Source: Lutibacter sp. (GTDB lineage Bacteria; Bacteroidota; Bacteroidia; Flavobacteriales; Flavobacteriaceae). Taken from it: a stretch of DNA of 32,773 bases. Position 1 is the stretch's first letter. Each line of letters begins with the position of its first letter. The position numbers and the translations under genes were made by a program. The notes beneath the pieces are model-generated. The model searched no databases. It saw nothing but the letters and a program-made list of their open reading frames with translations, and had not been told where the DNA came from. Below, piece after piece: positions 7,289 to 16,890 of the stretch. Location: positions 1-32,773 of the forward strand of contig JAQVGD010000013.1 of NCBI GenBank assembly GCA_028696945.1, read 5' to 3'.

Positions 7289-8026
7289 ATGACAAAAATT
7301 GAGATTAAAGACTTATTAGACGCAGGTGTACATTTTGGTCACCTAACAAGAAAATGGAATCCGAATATGGCTCCATACATTTACGGAGAACGTAACGGAA
7401 TTCATATTATTGACCTTTACAAAACCGCCGCGAAAATTGAAGAAGCTGCTGAAGCACTTCAAAAAATTGCAAATTCTGGAAGAAAAATTCTTTTTGTTGC
7501 CACAAAAAAACAAGCGAAAGAAATTATTGCAGAAAAATCTGCCAGCATTAACATGCCATACATCACTGAAAGATGGTTTGGCGGAATGTTGACAAATTTT
7601 GTTACCATCAGAAAAGCTGTTAAAAAAATTAGCGTTATAGACAGAATGAAAGTAGATGGTTCTTTTGATGCCCTTTCAAAAAGAGAAAAATTACAAATTA
7701 ACCGTCAAAGAGAAAAATTACAAAAAAACTTAGGTTCTGTAGTTGACATGACTCGTTTGCCAGGTGCAATTTTTGTAATTGACGTTAAAAAAGAACACAT
7801 TGCAATTGCAGAAGCCAAAAACTTAAATATTCCAATTTTTGCAATGGTTGACACAAACTCCGACCCAAGAGGTTTAGACTATGTAATTCCTTCAAATGAT
7901 GATGCTTCAAAATCAATCAATAAAGTTTTAGGTTTTATTGTTGATGCTATTGCTGAAGGTTTGTCTGACAGAAAAACAACTAAAGATAAAACTGTTGAAG
8001 TTGAAACTGAAGAAAAAGGCGAATAA
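7289..8026 (+). CDS. rpsB: 30S ribosomal protein uS2
   Basis: 245 residues, the usual length. Signatures include LLDAGVHFGHLTRKWNP (9-25), ERNGIHIIDLYKT, FVATKKQAKEI, ERWFGGMLTNF and the DTNSDPRGLDYVIPSNDDA segment (188-206). The C-terminal tail is acidic and lysine-rich (KTTKDKTVEVETEEKGE). S2 is a late-assembling protein of the small subunit body-head junction. It pairs with tsf 58 bp downstream, the classic rpsB-tsf operon, and is preceded by a long hairpin that may mediate feedback by S2. Confidence 0.98.
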   Translation: MTKIEIKDLLDAGVHFGHLTRKWNPNMAPYIYGERNGIHIIDLYKTAAKIEEAAEALQKIANSGRKILFVATKKQAKEIIAEKSASINMPYITERWFGGMLTNFVTIRKAVKKISVIDRMKVDGSFDALSKREKLQINRQREKLQKNLGSVVDMTRLPGAIFVIDVKKEHIAIAEAKNLNIPIFAMVDTNSDPRGLDYVIPSNDDASKSINKVLGFIVDAIAEGLSDRKTTKDKTVEVETEEKGE

Positions 8027-8045
8027 ACTAAAATTAATGTATCAC

Positions 8046-8067
8046 TGTTGAATGTTAAAATTCAACA
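8046..8067 (+). promoter_or_regulatory. Hairpin in the rpsB-tsf intercistronic gap
   Basis: TGTTGAAT (8046-8053) and ATTCAACA (8060-8067) form a perfect 8-bp stem with a 6-nt loop. It is followed by A-rich rather than T-rich sequence, so it is more likely a processing or stability element than a terminator. Confidence 0.45.
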
Positions 8068-8084
8068 AAAAATTATAAAATAAA

Positions 8085-9050
8085 ATGGCACAAATTACAG
8101 CCGCAGAAGTAAATAATTTAAGAAAATCTACCGGAGCAGGCATGATGGATTGCAAAAATGCACTTGTTGAAGCTGAGGGAGATTTTGATAAAGCAATTGA
8201 AATTTTACGTAAAAAAGGACAAAAAGTTGCTGCAAACAGGGCTGACAGAGATTCATCTGAAGGTGCTGTTATCGCTAAAGTTAATGACGACAATACGGTT
8301 GGCGTGATTGTTTCATTAAACTGTGAGACAGATTTCGTGGCAAAAAACGATGCTTTTGTTGATTTAGCAACCAAATTTGCTGAAATAGCAATCGACTATA
8401 ATTCAAAAGAAGAATTTTTAAATGCTGATTTTGAAGGAATGACCGTTGCTGAAAAATTAATTGAGCAAACTGGTGTTATCGGTGAGAAACTTGAAATAGG
8501 TGCTTTTGAAAAAGTAACTGGTAAATTTGTCGGTTCATACATTCATTCAGGCAATAAAATTGCCGCATTAACTGCATTGTCGGCAAATGTTGACGGTGTG
8601 AGTGTTGTTGCAAGAGACGTTTCTATGCAAGCTGCCGCAATGGGGGCAACTACATTATCTTATAAAGATTTTGACCCTAATTTTGTTGCTTCTGAAACTG
8701 AGGCAAGAATTGCAGTGATAGAAAAAGAGAATATTGAACTTGGCCGATTGGGAAAAACCCTAAAACATGTGCCAACCTATATTTCCAGAATGCAATTAAC
8801 TGATGAAATAATTGCCAAAGCTAAAGAAGATTTAAAAGCTGAGCTTAAAGCCGAAGGCAAACCTGAACAAATTTGGGATAAAATTCTTCCAGGAAAATTA
8901 GAAAGATTTATTTCTGACAATACTACGTTAGACCATGAACTTTGTCTTTTAGACCAAGTTTTTATTAAAGACGATAAATTAACTGTTGCTGAATATGTAA
9001 AAACAATAGGAGTGACCGTAACAGACTTTAAAAGGGTTTCGCTAGCATAA
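8085..9050 (+). CDS. tsf: Elongation factor Ts
   Basis: 321 residues. EF-Ts is the nucleotide exchange factor that releases GDP from EF-Tu. The N-terminal UBA-like domain reads EVNNLRKSTGAGMMDCKNAL (8-27), with EF-Tu contact motif CETDFVAKN near 78-86 and the long C-terminal domain ending in the GVTVTDFKR segment. The length is typical of Bacteroidota EF-Ts. It is the second gene of the rpsB operon and is closed by a strong terminator at 9071-9098. Confidence 0.98.
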   Translation: MAQITAAEVNNLRKSTGAGMMDCKNALVEAEGDFDKAIEILRKKGQKVAANRADRDSSEGAVIAKVNDDNTVGVIVSLNCETDFVAKNDAFVDLATKFAEIAIDYNSKEEFLNADFEGMTVAEKLIEQTGVIGEKLEIGAFEKVTGKFVGSYIHSGNKIAALTALSANVDGVSVVARDVSMQAAAMGATTLSYKDFDPNFVASETEARIAVIEKENIELGRLGKTLKHVPTYISRMQLTDEIIAKAKEDLKAELKAEGKPEQIWDKILPGKLERFISDNTTLDHELCLLDQVFIKDDKLTVAEYVKTIGVTVTDFKRVSLA

Positions 9051-9070
9051 TCACACAATTATAAATTTAA

Positions 9071-9098
9071 AAAACTCGCTGAAAAGCGAGTTTTTTTT
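9071..9098 (+). terminator. Intrinsic terminator of the rpsB-tsf operon
   Basis: AAAACTCGCT (9071-9080), GAAA loop, AGCGAGTTTT (9085-9094), with the T run extending to 9098. The stem is perfect and GC-rich in its centre. The A-rich 5' side gives a shorter U tract on the minus strand too, so it could also end the convergent sugar-transporter transcript. Confidence 0.92.
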
Positions 9099-9108
9099 GT
9101 TCTAAATA

Positions 9109-10497
9109 TTATTTCTGTTTCCTTGACCAACTTCTATATTTATGCCCTTTAAAAGCATAAAAAATAATCATAAAGTAAGCTGGTAATAACAGCAAGTATG
9201 CGATTTGATTTCCACTTTTTGCGGTATCGGCAATTCCTTTTGCTTGATTTGCTAAATTAATATTGTCCACCCATGAAGCATAGATTAATGGGTAAACTGC
9301 GCCTCCAATAATAGCCATTATTAGCATTGCTCCAGCAATTTTTGTATAGCCTCCCATATCTTGTAGTGCCATTGGCCAAATTGCAGGCCAACAAAGTGAA
9401 TTGGCAAGTCCCATAAAAGCTACCAAAATAATTACCAATGGCAACAGAGGTATTCCAGGTAATTGAATCATAATATTAGGCGATATCATCACTACCAACA
9501 GAACTAAAATAACCCCTAAAATTCCTGATAATTTTAACGCCATCGCTTGTGACAAATATTTTGGTATCAGCACAATTCCCAAAACATACCCAATTACCAT
9601 TGCGGTCATTGTAAACGAAGTTAATTTTAAATAAAAATCACCATTTTTACCATAAACATTCAACATTTTACCAAAACCGCCTATAGAATCTCCTGCCAAA
9701 ACCTCTGCAGCTACATATAACATCAAAGTAATAACTCCTAAAACTAATTGAGGATATTTTAATACATCTTTAATTTGTTTAATAAGGCTTAAATGTTCTA
9801 CATGCTTATCTTCATCCAAATTTATTTCAGGAAGTGGCGAAAATTTAAGAAATATCGCTAAAACAAGTATAACTAATCCCATATAGATATATGGTGCTTG
9901 TAATTGCAATGCAAGCGCATCCAGAGCCTCAGATTTAGCTACACTATCAAGAACTGCAATTTTATCTGCTGTATAATCTGCCATGTTAGACAATACTAAT
10001 GCAGTCAAAGCAATAGGTGCTATAAATCCAGCTAATTTATTGGCTATTCCTAAAACACTAATTCTTGCTGCCGCACTTTCACGAGGCCCAATCACAACTA
10101 CATACGGGTTAGCCGCAGTTTGTAAAATAGCCAAACCAGTACCCATAACAAATAAAGCAACTAAGAAAAGTCCAAAAGTTCGTGCACCAGCTGCGGGATA
10201 AAACATAAAGGCTCCAGTAGCAATTACAACCAATCCTAATGATAAACCATTTTTATAACCAACTTTTTCTATTACCCAAGAGGAAGGTATTGCCATAACA
10301 AAATAAGCAATATAAAAGGAAAAAGTAACAAAGTAAGCTTGTGACTCCGTTAACTCACAAGCTAATTTAAAAAATGGAATTAATGGTCCATTCAACCAAG
10401 TTACGAATCCAAAAATAAAAAATAAAGAAGTTAAAATAATCATTGGAATCAATGTGTTATTTTTTTGTATGGAAACTGATTTTGCGGTATTCGACAT
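9109..10497 (-). CDS. Sugar:proton symporter, MFS FucP/GluP type
   Basis: 462 residues with about twelve hydrophobic segments. Family landmarks of fucose/glucose-galactose porters are visible: the first helix with FFIFGFVTWLNGPLIPFF (about 26-43), the second with YFVMAIPSSWVIEKVGYKNG, and the GTGLAILQTAANPYVV stretch in the fourth. In the C-terminal half, GLANSLCWPAIWPMALQDMG also matches the family. It imports a neutral monosaccharide with protons across the inner membrane; which sugar cannot be read from sequence. It stands alone with no sugar kinase or regulator nearby, on the minus strand between tsf and pyrH. No clear TAnnTTTG box was found upstream. Confidence 0.9.
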   Translation of the reverse strand: MSNTAKSVSIQKNNTLIPMIILTSLFFIFGFVTWLNGPLIPFFKLACELTESQAYFVTFSFYIAYFVMAIPSSWVIEKVGYKNGLSLGLVVIATGAFMFYPAAGARTFGLFLVALFVMGTGLAILQTAANPYVVVIGPRESAAARISVLGIANKLAGFIAPIALTALVLSNMADYTADKIAVLDSVAKSEALDALALQLQAPYIYMGLVILVLAIFLKFSPLPEINLDEDKHVEHLSLIKQIKDVLKYPQLVLGVITLMLYVAAEVLAGDSIGGFGKMLNVYGKNGDFYLKLTSFTMTAMVIGYVLGIVLIPKYLSQAMALKLSGILGVILVLLVVMISPNIMIQLPGIPLLPLVIILVAFMGLANSLCWPAIWPMALQDMGGYTKIAGAMLIMAIIGGAVYPLIYASWVDNINLANQAKGIADTAKSGNQIAYLLLLPAYFMIIFYAFKGHKYRSWSRKQK

Positions 10498-10638
10498 CGT
10501 TAAAAGTTTTTATAAATAAAATTTTAAATTTATTGTATTTTCTTTTAAGACAGCTCATTTATTTTAAAACATTTTAAGTAAAATTTTGAAGAAAGCCAGC
10601 ATAGATTTTAATATTGATTTTTAGATGGAATAGAATTT

Positions 10639-10674
10639 AATAATTTATGATCTTTGATATTTTTATTGTCCGGT
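10639..10674 (+). repeat. 36-bp direct repeat, left copy
   Basis: Matches 10987-11022 with one mismatch (G versus A at position 11 of the repeat). Both end in TTATTGTCCGGT. The two copies bracket a block of about 310 bp of REP-like palindromes. Confidence 0.9.
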
Positions 10675-10689
10675 TAAATTTTTCAAAAC

Positions 10690-10936
10690 AAACAGACCGC
10701 CCCGACGGGGCTTAAATGATCGAAATTTTTCATCTGTTTACATTTTATTTTTTATTGGTACAGCTGCAGTTCGCCATTAATCATTGCTCTGTGTATCAAA
10801 ATTTGTTATGCTCGTTTCATTTTTCTACAAACATTTAGCTCCTACAGAGCTGTTTCAGTCCCAGAGGGACGACCTATTTGTAGAAAAATTGATTTTTATG
10901 TAAATCAAGCCCATTCGGGGCGACCTGTTTCTAGAG
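10690..10936 (+). repeat. Cluster of REP-like palindromic units
   Basis: Unit 1: GCCCCG-A-CGGGGC (10699-10711), flanked by AAACAGA (10690-10696) and TCTGTTT (10733-10739). Unit 2: a 13-bp perfect inverted repeat, ATTTTTCTACAAA (10819-10831) with TTTGTAGAAAAAT (10877-10889), enclosing AGCTC/GAGCT (10837-10851) and GTCCC/GGGAC (10858-10870). Unit 3: GCCC/GGGC (10909-10921). Units 2 and 3 share a tail, CGACCTATTTGTAG and CGACCTGTTTCTAG. The shared tail shows one repeat family rather than chance palindromes. Confidence 0.8.
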
Positions 10937-10986
10937 TCCCATTTATTTTGAGATGAATCATTTTTTATGAATTTTTATCGGACAAC

Positions 10987-11022
10987 AATAATTTATAATC
11001 TTTGATATTTTTATTGTCCGGT
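10987..11022 (+). repeat. 36-bp direct repeat, right copy
   Basis: Second copy of the 10639-10674 repeat. Here it is preceded by CGGACAA (10979-10985), which pairs with TTGTCCG (11014-11020) inside the repeat; the left copy lacks that upstream partner. It ends 31 bp before the pyrH -7 box. Confidence 0.9.
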
Positions 11023-11053
11023 AATATTGCCTTTTTACTTTTAAAGTATTTCT

Positions 11054-11061
11054 TATATTTG
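11054..11061 (+). promoter_or_regulatory. -7 box of pyrH-frr
   Basis: TATATTTG is an exact TAnnTTTG match 19 bp before the pyrH ATG. A TTG at 11027-11029 lies 24 bp upstream, slightly long for a -33 element. The transcript would have a short leader of roughly 15 nt. Confidence 0.65.
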
Positions 11062-11077
11062 CATAACTTTCAAATAA

Positions 11078-11788
<711 letters not shown>

Positions 11789-11813
11789 ACGTATAATTTA
11801 TAATTAACAAATT

Positions 11814-12368
11814 ATGAATGAGGAGTTAGACTTTATTATAGATAGCACAAGAGAATTAATGGAAAATTCAATTCTGCATTTAGAAAAAGAGTTCAGAAAT
11901 ATCAGGGCAGGAAAAGCAAGTCCAGCTATGTTAGGGAATGTTACCGTTGATTATTATGGTTCTCAAACACCACTTACTCAAATTGCAAACGTAAGCACAA
12001 TGGATGCGCATACCATTACGGTTCAGCCTTGGGAGAAAAAGATGTTACACGGTATTGAAAAAGCAATTATGAATGCCAATTTGGGATTTAACCCCATGAA
12101 TAATGGCGACATTATTATTATCAATGTTCCTGTTTTAACGGAAGAAAGACGAAAAGAACTTTCCAAACAGGCAAAAGCAGCAACTGAATTTGCAAAAATC
12201 GGTATCAGAAATGGTAGAAGGGAAGCGATGGGCGAAATTAAAAAGACAGAAGCCTCTGAAGACATGAAAACAAACGCTGAAATTGATATTCAAAAATTAA
12301 CGGATGCATTTATTATTGATGTTGACGAGCTTTATAAAATTAAAGACCAAGAAATAATGAAAGTTTAA
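11814..12368 (+). CDS. frr: Ribosome recycling factor
   Basis: 184 residues, full length. RRF splits post-termination ribosomes together with EF-G. The N-terminal EKEFRNIRAGKASPAML (about 24-40) and the C-terminal three-helix-bundle segments are typical, including a lysine-rich ERRKELSKQAKAA stretch. Second gene of the pyrH unit. An 8-bp AT-only inverted repeat (12361-12368 with 12382-12389) overlaps its end and is a weak terminator candidate. Confidence 0.98.
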   Translation: MNEELDFIIDSTRELMENSILHLEKEFRNIRAGKASPAMLGNVTVDYYGSQTPLTQIANVSTMDAHTITVQPWEKKMLHGIEKAIMNANLGFNPMNNGDIIIINVPVLTEERRKELSKQAKAATEFAKIGIRNGRREAMGEIKKTEASEDMKTNAEIDIQKLTDAFIIDVDELYKIKDQEIMKV

Positions 12369-12420
12369 TTTTTTTTTAAAGTTAAACTTATCAAAGAAAT
12401 CTAAGAGCTTATTAGAATAT

Positions 12421-12575
12421 TGTCATTAATTTAAGACTTTAACGCCTTTATTTTGTCATTCTAAGGTTCGAGAAATCACATCATGCTAAGCTGTTTAATG
12501 CAATTCCTCCTTTGTTGGACACGAGCGATAGCGAACTGGCGAAGCAATGACAAATATTCTCTTAACCTAATGACA
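12421..12575. repeat. Nested inverted repeats, MITE-like relic
   Basis: Outer pair TGTCATTA (12421-12428) with TAATGACA (12568-12575). Inner pair TTTGTCATT (12452-12460) with AATGACAAA (12546-12554). The interior (TCGAGAAATCACATCATG, TTCCTCCTTTGTTGGAC, AGCAATGACAAA) resembles dispersed TGTCATTC...GAATGACA intergenic repeats seen in many Bacteroidota. It looks degenerate, with no open frame for a transposase. Confidence 0.55.
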
Positions 12576-12821
12576 TTGCTTGTAAGGGTGCTTTTTACTT
12601 GTTATATAATTTACTTTTTCATTTTAAAAAATAAAAATAATTTTAACTTTTATGAATACATCTTTTAATAAATATACAAATTGGAAATTGCACCAATGTT
12701 AAAACAATTATTAATTGACCAATCAAAATCACGAATGGAGTGATAATTTGGCCATAAAAATATCCTACAAAATTAGTTTGGGATTTTAATAATCAAATAC
12801 TTCTAGGACAAACTATTTTTA

Positions 12822-12829
12822 TACCTTTG
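12822..12829 (+). promoter_or_regulatory. -7 box of the MMPL-type transporter
   Basis: TACCTTTG is an exact TAnnTTTG match 16 bp before the ATG at 12846. No TTTG at the expected -33 distance is apparent. Confidence 0.55.
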
Positions 12830-12845
12830 CTGAAATTTTTTTTGA

Positions 12846-15221
12846 ATGGATTTTTGGTCAAGCCTTTCACGGTTTATTTTAAAAAGAAGGTACCTCATCT
12901 TAATAGTAATAGCTGCCATCACCTATTTTTTAGCTTCACAAGTGCAGTATATGCGTTTTTCTTATACAGAGGCTAATTTACTTCCAGAAAATCATAAGGT
13001 TAACGTTGAATACAATAAATTTTTAAAACTTTTTGGCGAAGAAGGCAATTTAATTATACTAGCTGTTGAAGATTCGACCCTGTTCACGCCAAAAAATTTT
13101 AACGATTGGAATAACCTAACCAAGAAGTTGAACCATTATCCTGAGGTTGATTTTACAGTTGCCATTGGTGATATTAAGGAGTTGAAAAAAAACAAGGTTG
13201 AAGAAAAATTTGATTTTGTTCCGCTTTATGATAAAACGCCAAATACCAAGGAAGAAATTTTAAAAATTAAAACCGAACTTTTTGAAAATCTGCCATTTTA
13301 CGACAATATCCTTTTCAATAAAAAAACAGGCATCATTCGATCTATTATTTATTTAAAGAAGGAAATTGTAAATACTGCTGCCCGTAAAGATTTTATTTTT
13401 AATGTTTTAAATCCTGCTATCGAACAATTTGAAGCTGAAAGCAATATTGCTGTCAGGGTTTCAGGAATGCCGTATATCCGCACCATGAATTCTCAAAATA
13501 TTATTGATGAAATTGGGTTATTTGTTGGTTTGGCTTTAGCGGTAACCTCTTTAATTTTCTTTTTCTTTTTCCGCTCTATCAGAGCAACAATGATTACACT
13601 TTTGGTGGTGAGTATTTGTGTTACATGGGCTTTCGGTTTTATAGGTTTATTTCGTTATGAGATTACGGTTTTAATGGCGTTAATTCCACCTTTAATTATT
13701 GTAATTGGTGTTCCAAACGCTATATTTTTAATCAACAAATACCAACAAGAAGTCAAAAAACACGGAAACCAGGCAAAATCATTACAACGTGTTATTTCAA
13801 AAGTAGGGAATGCCACTTTAATGACCAATGTTACCACAGCTTTTGGGTTTTCAACATTTATTTTTACTAAAAGTCAACTTTTAAGAGAGTTTGGGATTGT
13901 TGCTTCAATCAATATCATAGGCATATTTTTAGTTGCTTTATTTATTATTCCTATCGTTTATAGTTTTATGCCGTTGCCAAAAGAAAAGCACTTAAAACAT
14001 TTGGAGCGAAGGTGGATTGAAGCTCTTGTAAAAAAAATAGAATCTATTGTCCGAAATCATAGAATTATAGTATATGCAACAGCAATTGTATTGATTATTG
14101 CGAGTATGATTGGAGTTTCTTTGATAAAAATTTCAGGAAGTATTATTGAAGATATGCCAAAAGGAGAGAAATTTTTTAAAGACATTGTGTTTTTTGAAAA
14201 GGAATTTGGAGGTATTATGCCTTTAGAAATAATCATTGATACCAAAAAAGAAAAAGGGGTCATGAATTTAGGAACGCTAAAGCGAATGAATGAACTTGAA
14301 GAAACTATTGATGAAATTCCACAACTTTCAAAACCAATTTCTATTCTGAATATCGTAAAATACTCAAAACAAGCTTTTTACGGCGGTAACCCGAAATTTT
14401 ATCAATTGCCAACAAATCAGGAGAAAAACTGGATATTGTCTTATGCTAAAAATGTAACTTCCAATTCTAATTTACTAGACAGTTATGTTGATTCTACTGG
14501 CAGATATGCCAGAATGACAACATTTATGAAGGATATTGGTACAGATAAAATGGAAATAATTGAAGAACGGCTTCAACAGAAAATTAACAAGGAATTTCCT
14601 AAAGAAAATTACCATGTAACAATGACTGGCAAAGCATTGGTTTTTTTAAAAGGAACCAATTATTTAATCAATAATTTGGTAATTTCTCTTACCCTAGCCA
14701 TTATTCTGATTTCTGGTTTCATGGCATTTATGTTTCGTTCCTTCAAAATGATTCTAATTTCCTTAATTCCCAATATGTTTCCATTATTAATAACTGCTGG
14801 TTTAATGGGGTATTTGGGAGTTCCGTTAAAACCCTCAACTATTTTGGTGTTTAGCATTGCCTTTGGTATTTCTGTTGATGATACCATTCACTTTTTGGCT
14901 AAATACAGGCAAGAATTGAAAGCAAACAATTGGAGGATAAAAATATCTGTTTATAGGGCGTTACATGAAACTGGCGTAAGCATGTTTTACACCTCAATCG
15001 TTTTATTTTTCGGATTTTTAGTATTTACCGTATCAAGTTTTGGCGGTACTATAGCACTTGGTGGTTTAATTTCCATAACCTTATTATTTGCCATGCTTTC
15101 TAACTTATTGTTATTGCCATCGCTATTGCTTTCATTAGAAAAAACAATTGCCAATAAAGAGGATTTTAAAGAACCCACACTTAAAATTGTTGATCCTGAT
15201 GATGAAAATGGCGATACCTAG
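12846..15221 (+). CDS. MMPL/RND-superfamily exporter
   Basis: 791 residues in two similar halves, each a single transmembrane helix, a large extracytoplasmic loop, then a helix cluster. Helix clusters fall at about 220-375 and 620-770. The first half has GVPNAIFLINKYQQE and the second GISVDDTIHFLAKYRQEL, the MMPL-type helix-4 motifs with acidic residues expected for proton coupling in the second half. Such proteins export lipids, hopanoids or other hydrophobic compounds; the substrate here is unknown. No membrane-fusion or outer-membrane partner gene is adjacent, which fits MMPL/HAE2 proteins that work alone. A CTAGGT/ACCTAG hairpin (15218-15235) overlaps the stop but has no T run. Confidence 0.85.
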   Translation: MDFWSSLSRFILKRRYLILIVIAAITYFLASQVQYMRFSYTEANLLPENHKVNVEYNKFLKLFGEEGNLIILAVEDSTLFTPKNFNDWNNLTKKLNHYPEVDFTVAIGDIKELKKNKVEEKFDFVPLYDKTPNTKEEILKIKTELFENLPFYDNILFNKKTGIIRSIIYLKKEIVNTAARKDFIFNVLNPAIEQFEAESNIAVRVSGMPYIRTMNSQNIIDEIGLFVGLALAVTSLIFFFFFRSIRATMITLLVVSICVTWAFGFIGLFRYEITVLMALIPPLIIVIGVPNAIFLINKYQQEVKKHGNQAKSLQRVISKVGNATLMTNVTTAFGFSTFIFTKSQLLREFGIVASINIIGIFLVALFIIPIVYSFMPLPKEKHLKHLERRWIEALVKKIESIVRNHRIIVYATAIVLIIASMIGVSLIKISGSIIEDMPKGEKFFKDIVFFEKEFGGIMPLEIIIDTKKEKGVMNLGTLKRMNELEETIDEIPQLSKPISILNIVKYSKQAFYGGNPKFYQLPTNQEKNWILSYAKNVTSNSNLLDSYVDSTGRYARMTTFMKDIGTDKMEIIEERLQQKINKEFPKENYHVTMTGKALVFLKGTNYLINNLVISLTLAIILISGFMAFMFRSFKMILISLIPNMFPLLITAGLMGYLGVPLKPSTILVFSIAFGISVDDTIHFLAKYRQELKANNWRIKISVYRALHETGVSMFYTSIVLFFGFLVFTVSSFGGTIALGGLISITLLFAMLSNLLLLPSLLLSLEKTIANKEDFKEPTLKIVDPDDENGDT

Positions 15222-15302
15222 GTAAAAAAACCTAGCCCCATTAATAACATAGAAAACACAACTAATCAATCAAATTTTTAATTATTCATTATTAGGTACA
15301 TT

Positions 15303-15350
15303 GTCAATTATCAATGTCAATTGCCAATTATCAATTGCCAATTATCAATT
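15303..15350 (+). repeat. Second heptamer array, NYCAATT, over the asnS promoter
   Basis: Units read GTCAATT, ATCAAT (one base short), GTCAATT, GCCAATT, ATCAATT, GCCAATT, ATCAATT. The last four make an exact 14-bp tandem duplication (15323-15336, 15337-15350). The array ends 7 bp before the -7 box, so it forms the spacer and -33 region of the promoter. Confidence 0.85.
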
Positions 15351-15365
15351 GAAACCGTATCTTTG
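15335..15365 (+). promoter_or_regulatory. asnS promoter
   Basis: TTG (15335-15337), a 20-nt spacer and TATCTTTG (15358-15365), an exact -7 match. The ATG follows 20 bp later. The TTG is formed at a boundary between heptamer repeats. Confidence 0.72.
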
Positions 15366-15385
15366 CAACGCAAAAATTTTAGAAT

Positions 15386-16819
15386 ATGACAAGAAGCAAT
15401 GTGGCTGAACTTTTAAATTCAACCAATTTTTCACAAGAAGTAAACCTTAAAGGTTGGGTTAGAACATTTAGGGCAAATCGTTTTATTGCATTAAGTGATG
15501 GGTCAACTATTAATGCCATTCAATGTGTTGTTGATTTTGAGAATACCGATGAAAGCATTTTGAAACGCATAACAACAGGTGCTGCAATAGCACTGAAGGG
15601 TATATTAGTAGAAAGTTTGGGAAAAGGTCAAAATGTTGAAATAAAGGTTTCAAAAATAGAAATTTTAGGCGACTCAAACCCTGAAGAATATCCTATTCAA
15701 CCAAAAAAACACAGTCTCGAATTTTTACGTGAAAATGCACATTTGCGCATAAGAACAAATACTTTTGGTGCAGTAATGCGCGTTCGTTCCGCACTTTCTT
15801 TCGCCGTTCATAAATATTTTACTAAAAACGGATTTTACAATTTTCATGCACCGATAATTACGGGCTCTGATGCAGAAGGTGCTGGAGAAATGTTTAATGT
15901 CACCACACTAGACGCCAACAATCCACCAAGAAATGAAGAAGGAAAAATTGATTATTCAAAAGATTTCTTTGGAAAATTGACGCATTTAACCGTGTCGGGC
16001 CAATTAGAAGCGGAAACTTATGCAATGGCTTTGGGGAAAGTTTATACTTTCGGTCCAACTTTCAGGGCTGAAAACTCAAATACAACACGTCATTTGGCTG
16101 AATTTTGGATGATTGAACCCGAAGTTGCCTTCAATAATTTAGATGATAATATGGATTTGGCAGAAGATTTTATAAAATCGGTTATTTCCTATGTTTTAAA
16201 AAACTGTAAAGATGATTTGACATTTTTAAATGATAGGTTCATTCAAGAAGAAAAATCGAAACCAGTAATGGAACGCAGTGAAATGTCACTTATTGAAAAA
16301 CTAAACTTTATCATCGATAATAACTTTACACGTGTAACTTATACAGAAGCTATTGACATTTTAAAAAATTCGACGCCTAACAAAAAGAAAAAATTTAAAT
16401 ATTTAATTGAGGATTGGGGCACCGATCTTCAAAGTGAACACGAACGTTATTTGGTCGAAAAACATTTTAAATGTCCGGTAATTCTATATGATTATCCAGC
16501 AAAAATAAAAGCGTTTTATATGCGGTTAAATGATGATGGAAAAACGGTAAGAGCGATGGATGTTTTATTTCCGGGAATTGGTGAAATTGTAGGTGGCAGT
16601 CAACGGGAAGAAAGATTGGATATTTTGCAAAAAAAAATGTCAGATCTTGGAATTGATGAAAAAGAATTATGGTGGTATTTGGATACCCGAAAATTTGGAA
16701 CTGCGGTACATAGTGGGTTTGGACTTGGATTTGAACGTTTGGTTCAATTTACAACAGGAATGGGAAATATAAGAGATGTTATTCCTTATCCAAGAACTCC
16801 GCAAAATGCCGAGTTTTAA
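15386..16819 (+). CDS. asnS: Asparaginyl-tRNA synthetase
   Basis: 477 residues. It charges tRNA-Asn with asparagine. The N-terminal OB-fold anticodon-binding domain (about 15-110) begins [15 protein letters not shown]. The class II catalytic core carries motif 2, [21 protein letters not shown] (split here as FRAENSN around 230 and [11 protein letters not shown] after it), and motif 3, [11 protein letters not shown] (about 449-459). The [12 protein letters not shown]-like stretch ([12 protein letters not shown], about 399-410) is typical of AsnRS rather than AspRS. The monocistronic layout is supported by its own promoter and a 71-bp gap to rpoN. Confidence 0.97.
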   Translation: MTRSNVAELLNSTNFSQEVNLKGWVRTFRANRFIALSDGSTINAIQCVVDFENTDESILKRITTGAAIALKGILVESLGKGQNVEIKVSKIEILGDSNPEEYPIQPKKHSLEFLRENAHLRIRTNTFGAVMRVRSALSFAVHKYFTKNGFYNFHAPIITGSDAEGAGEMFNVTTLDANNPPRNEEGKIDYSKDFFGKLTHLTVSGQLEAETYAMALGKVYTFGPTFRAENSNTTRHLAEFWMIEPEVAFNNLDDNMDLAEDFIKSVISYVLKNCKDDLTFLNDRFIQEEKSKPVMERSEMSLIEKLNFIIDNNFTRVTYTEAIDILKNSTPNKKKKFKYLIEDWGTDLQSEHERYLVEKHFKCPVILYDYPAKIKAFYMRLNDDGKTVRAMDVLFPGIGEIVGGSQREERLDILQKKMSDLGIDEKELWWYLDTRKFGTAVHSGFGLGFERLVQFTTGMGNIRDVIPYPRTPQNAEF

Positions 16820-16890
16820 TTAATTATTGTTAAGAATTTCTAATTAGAACTGTGTTTTTTTCGTATTTTTATAAAATACCAATTTAATTT

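Larger units (their letters stand above)
12369..12845. other. 477-bp spacer between frr and the MMPL-type transporter
   Basis: No convincing gene. The left third contains nested inverted repeats (12421-12575). The middle is AT-rich without clear structure. The right end carries a -7 box at 12822-12829. A short open frame at 12483-12668 overlaps the repeat remnant and resembles no protein I know. Confidence 0.7.

Noticed and set aside
12483-12668. A 61-codon plus-strand frame after frr
   Set aside because: It overlaps the inverted-repeat relic and runs into low-complexity AT-rich sequence.
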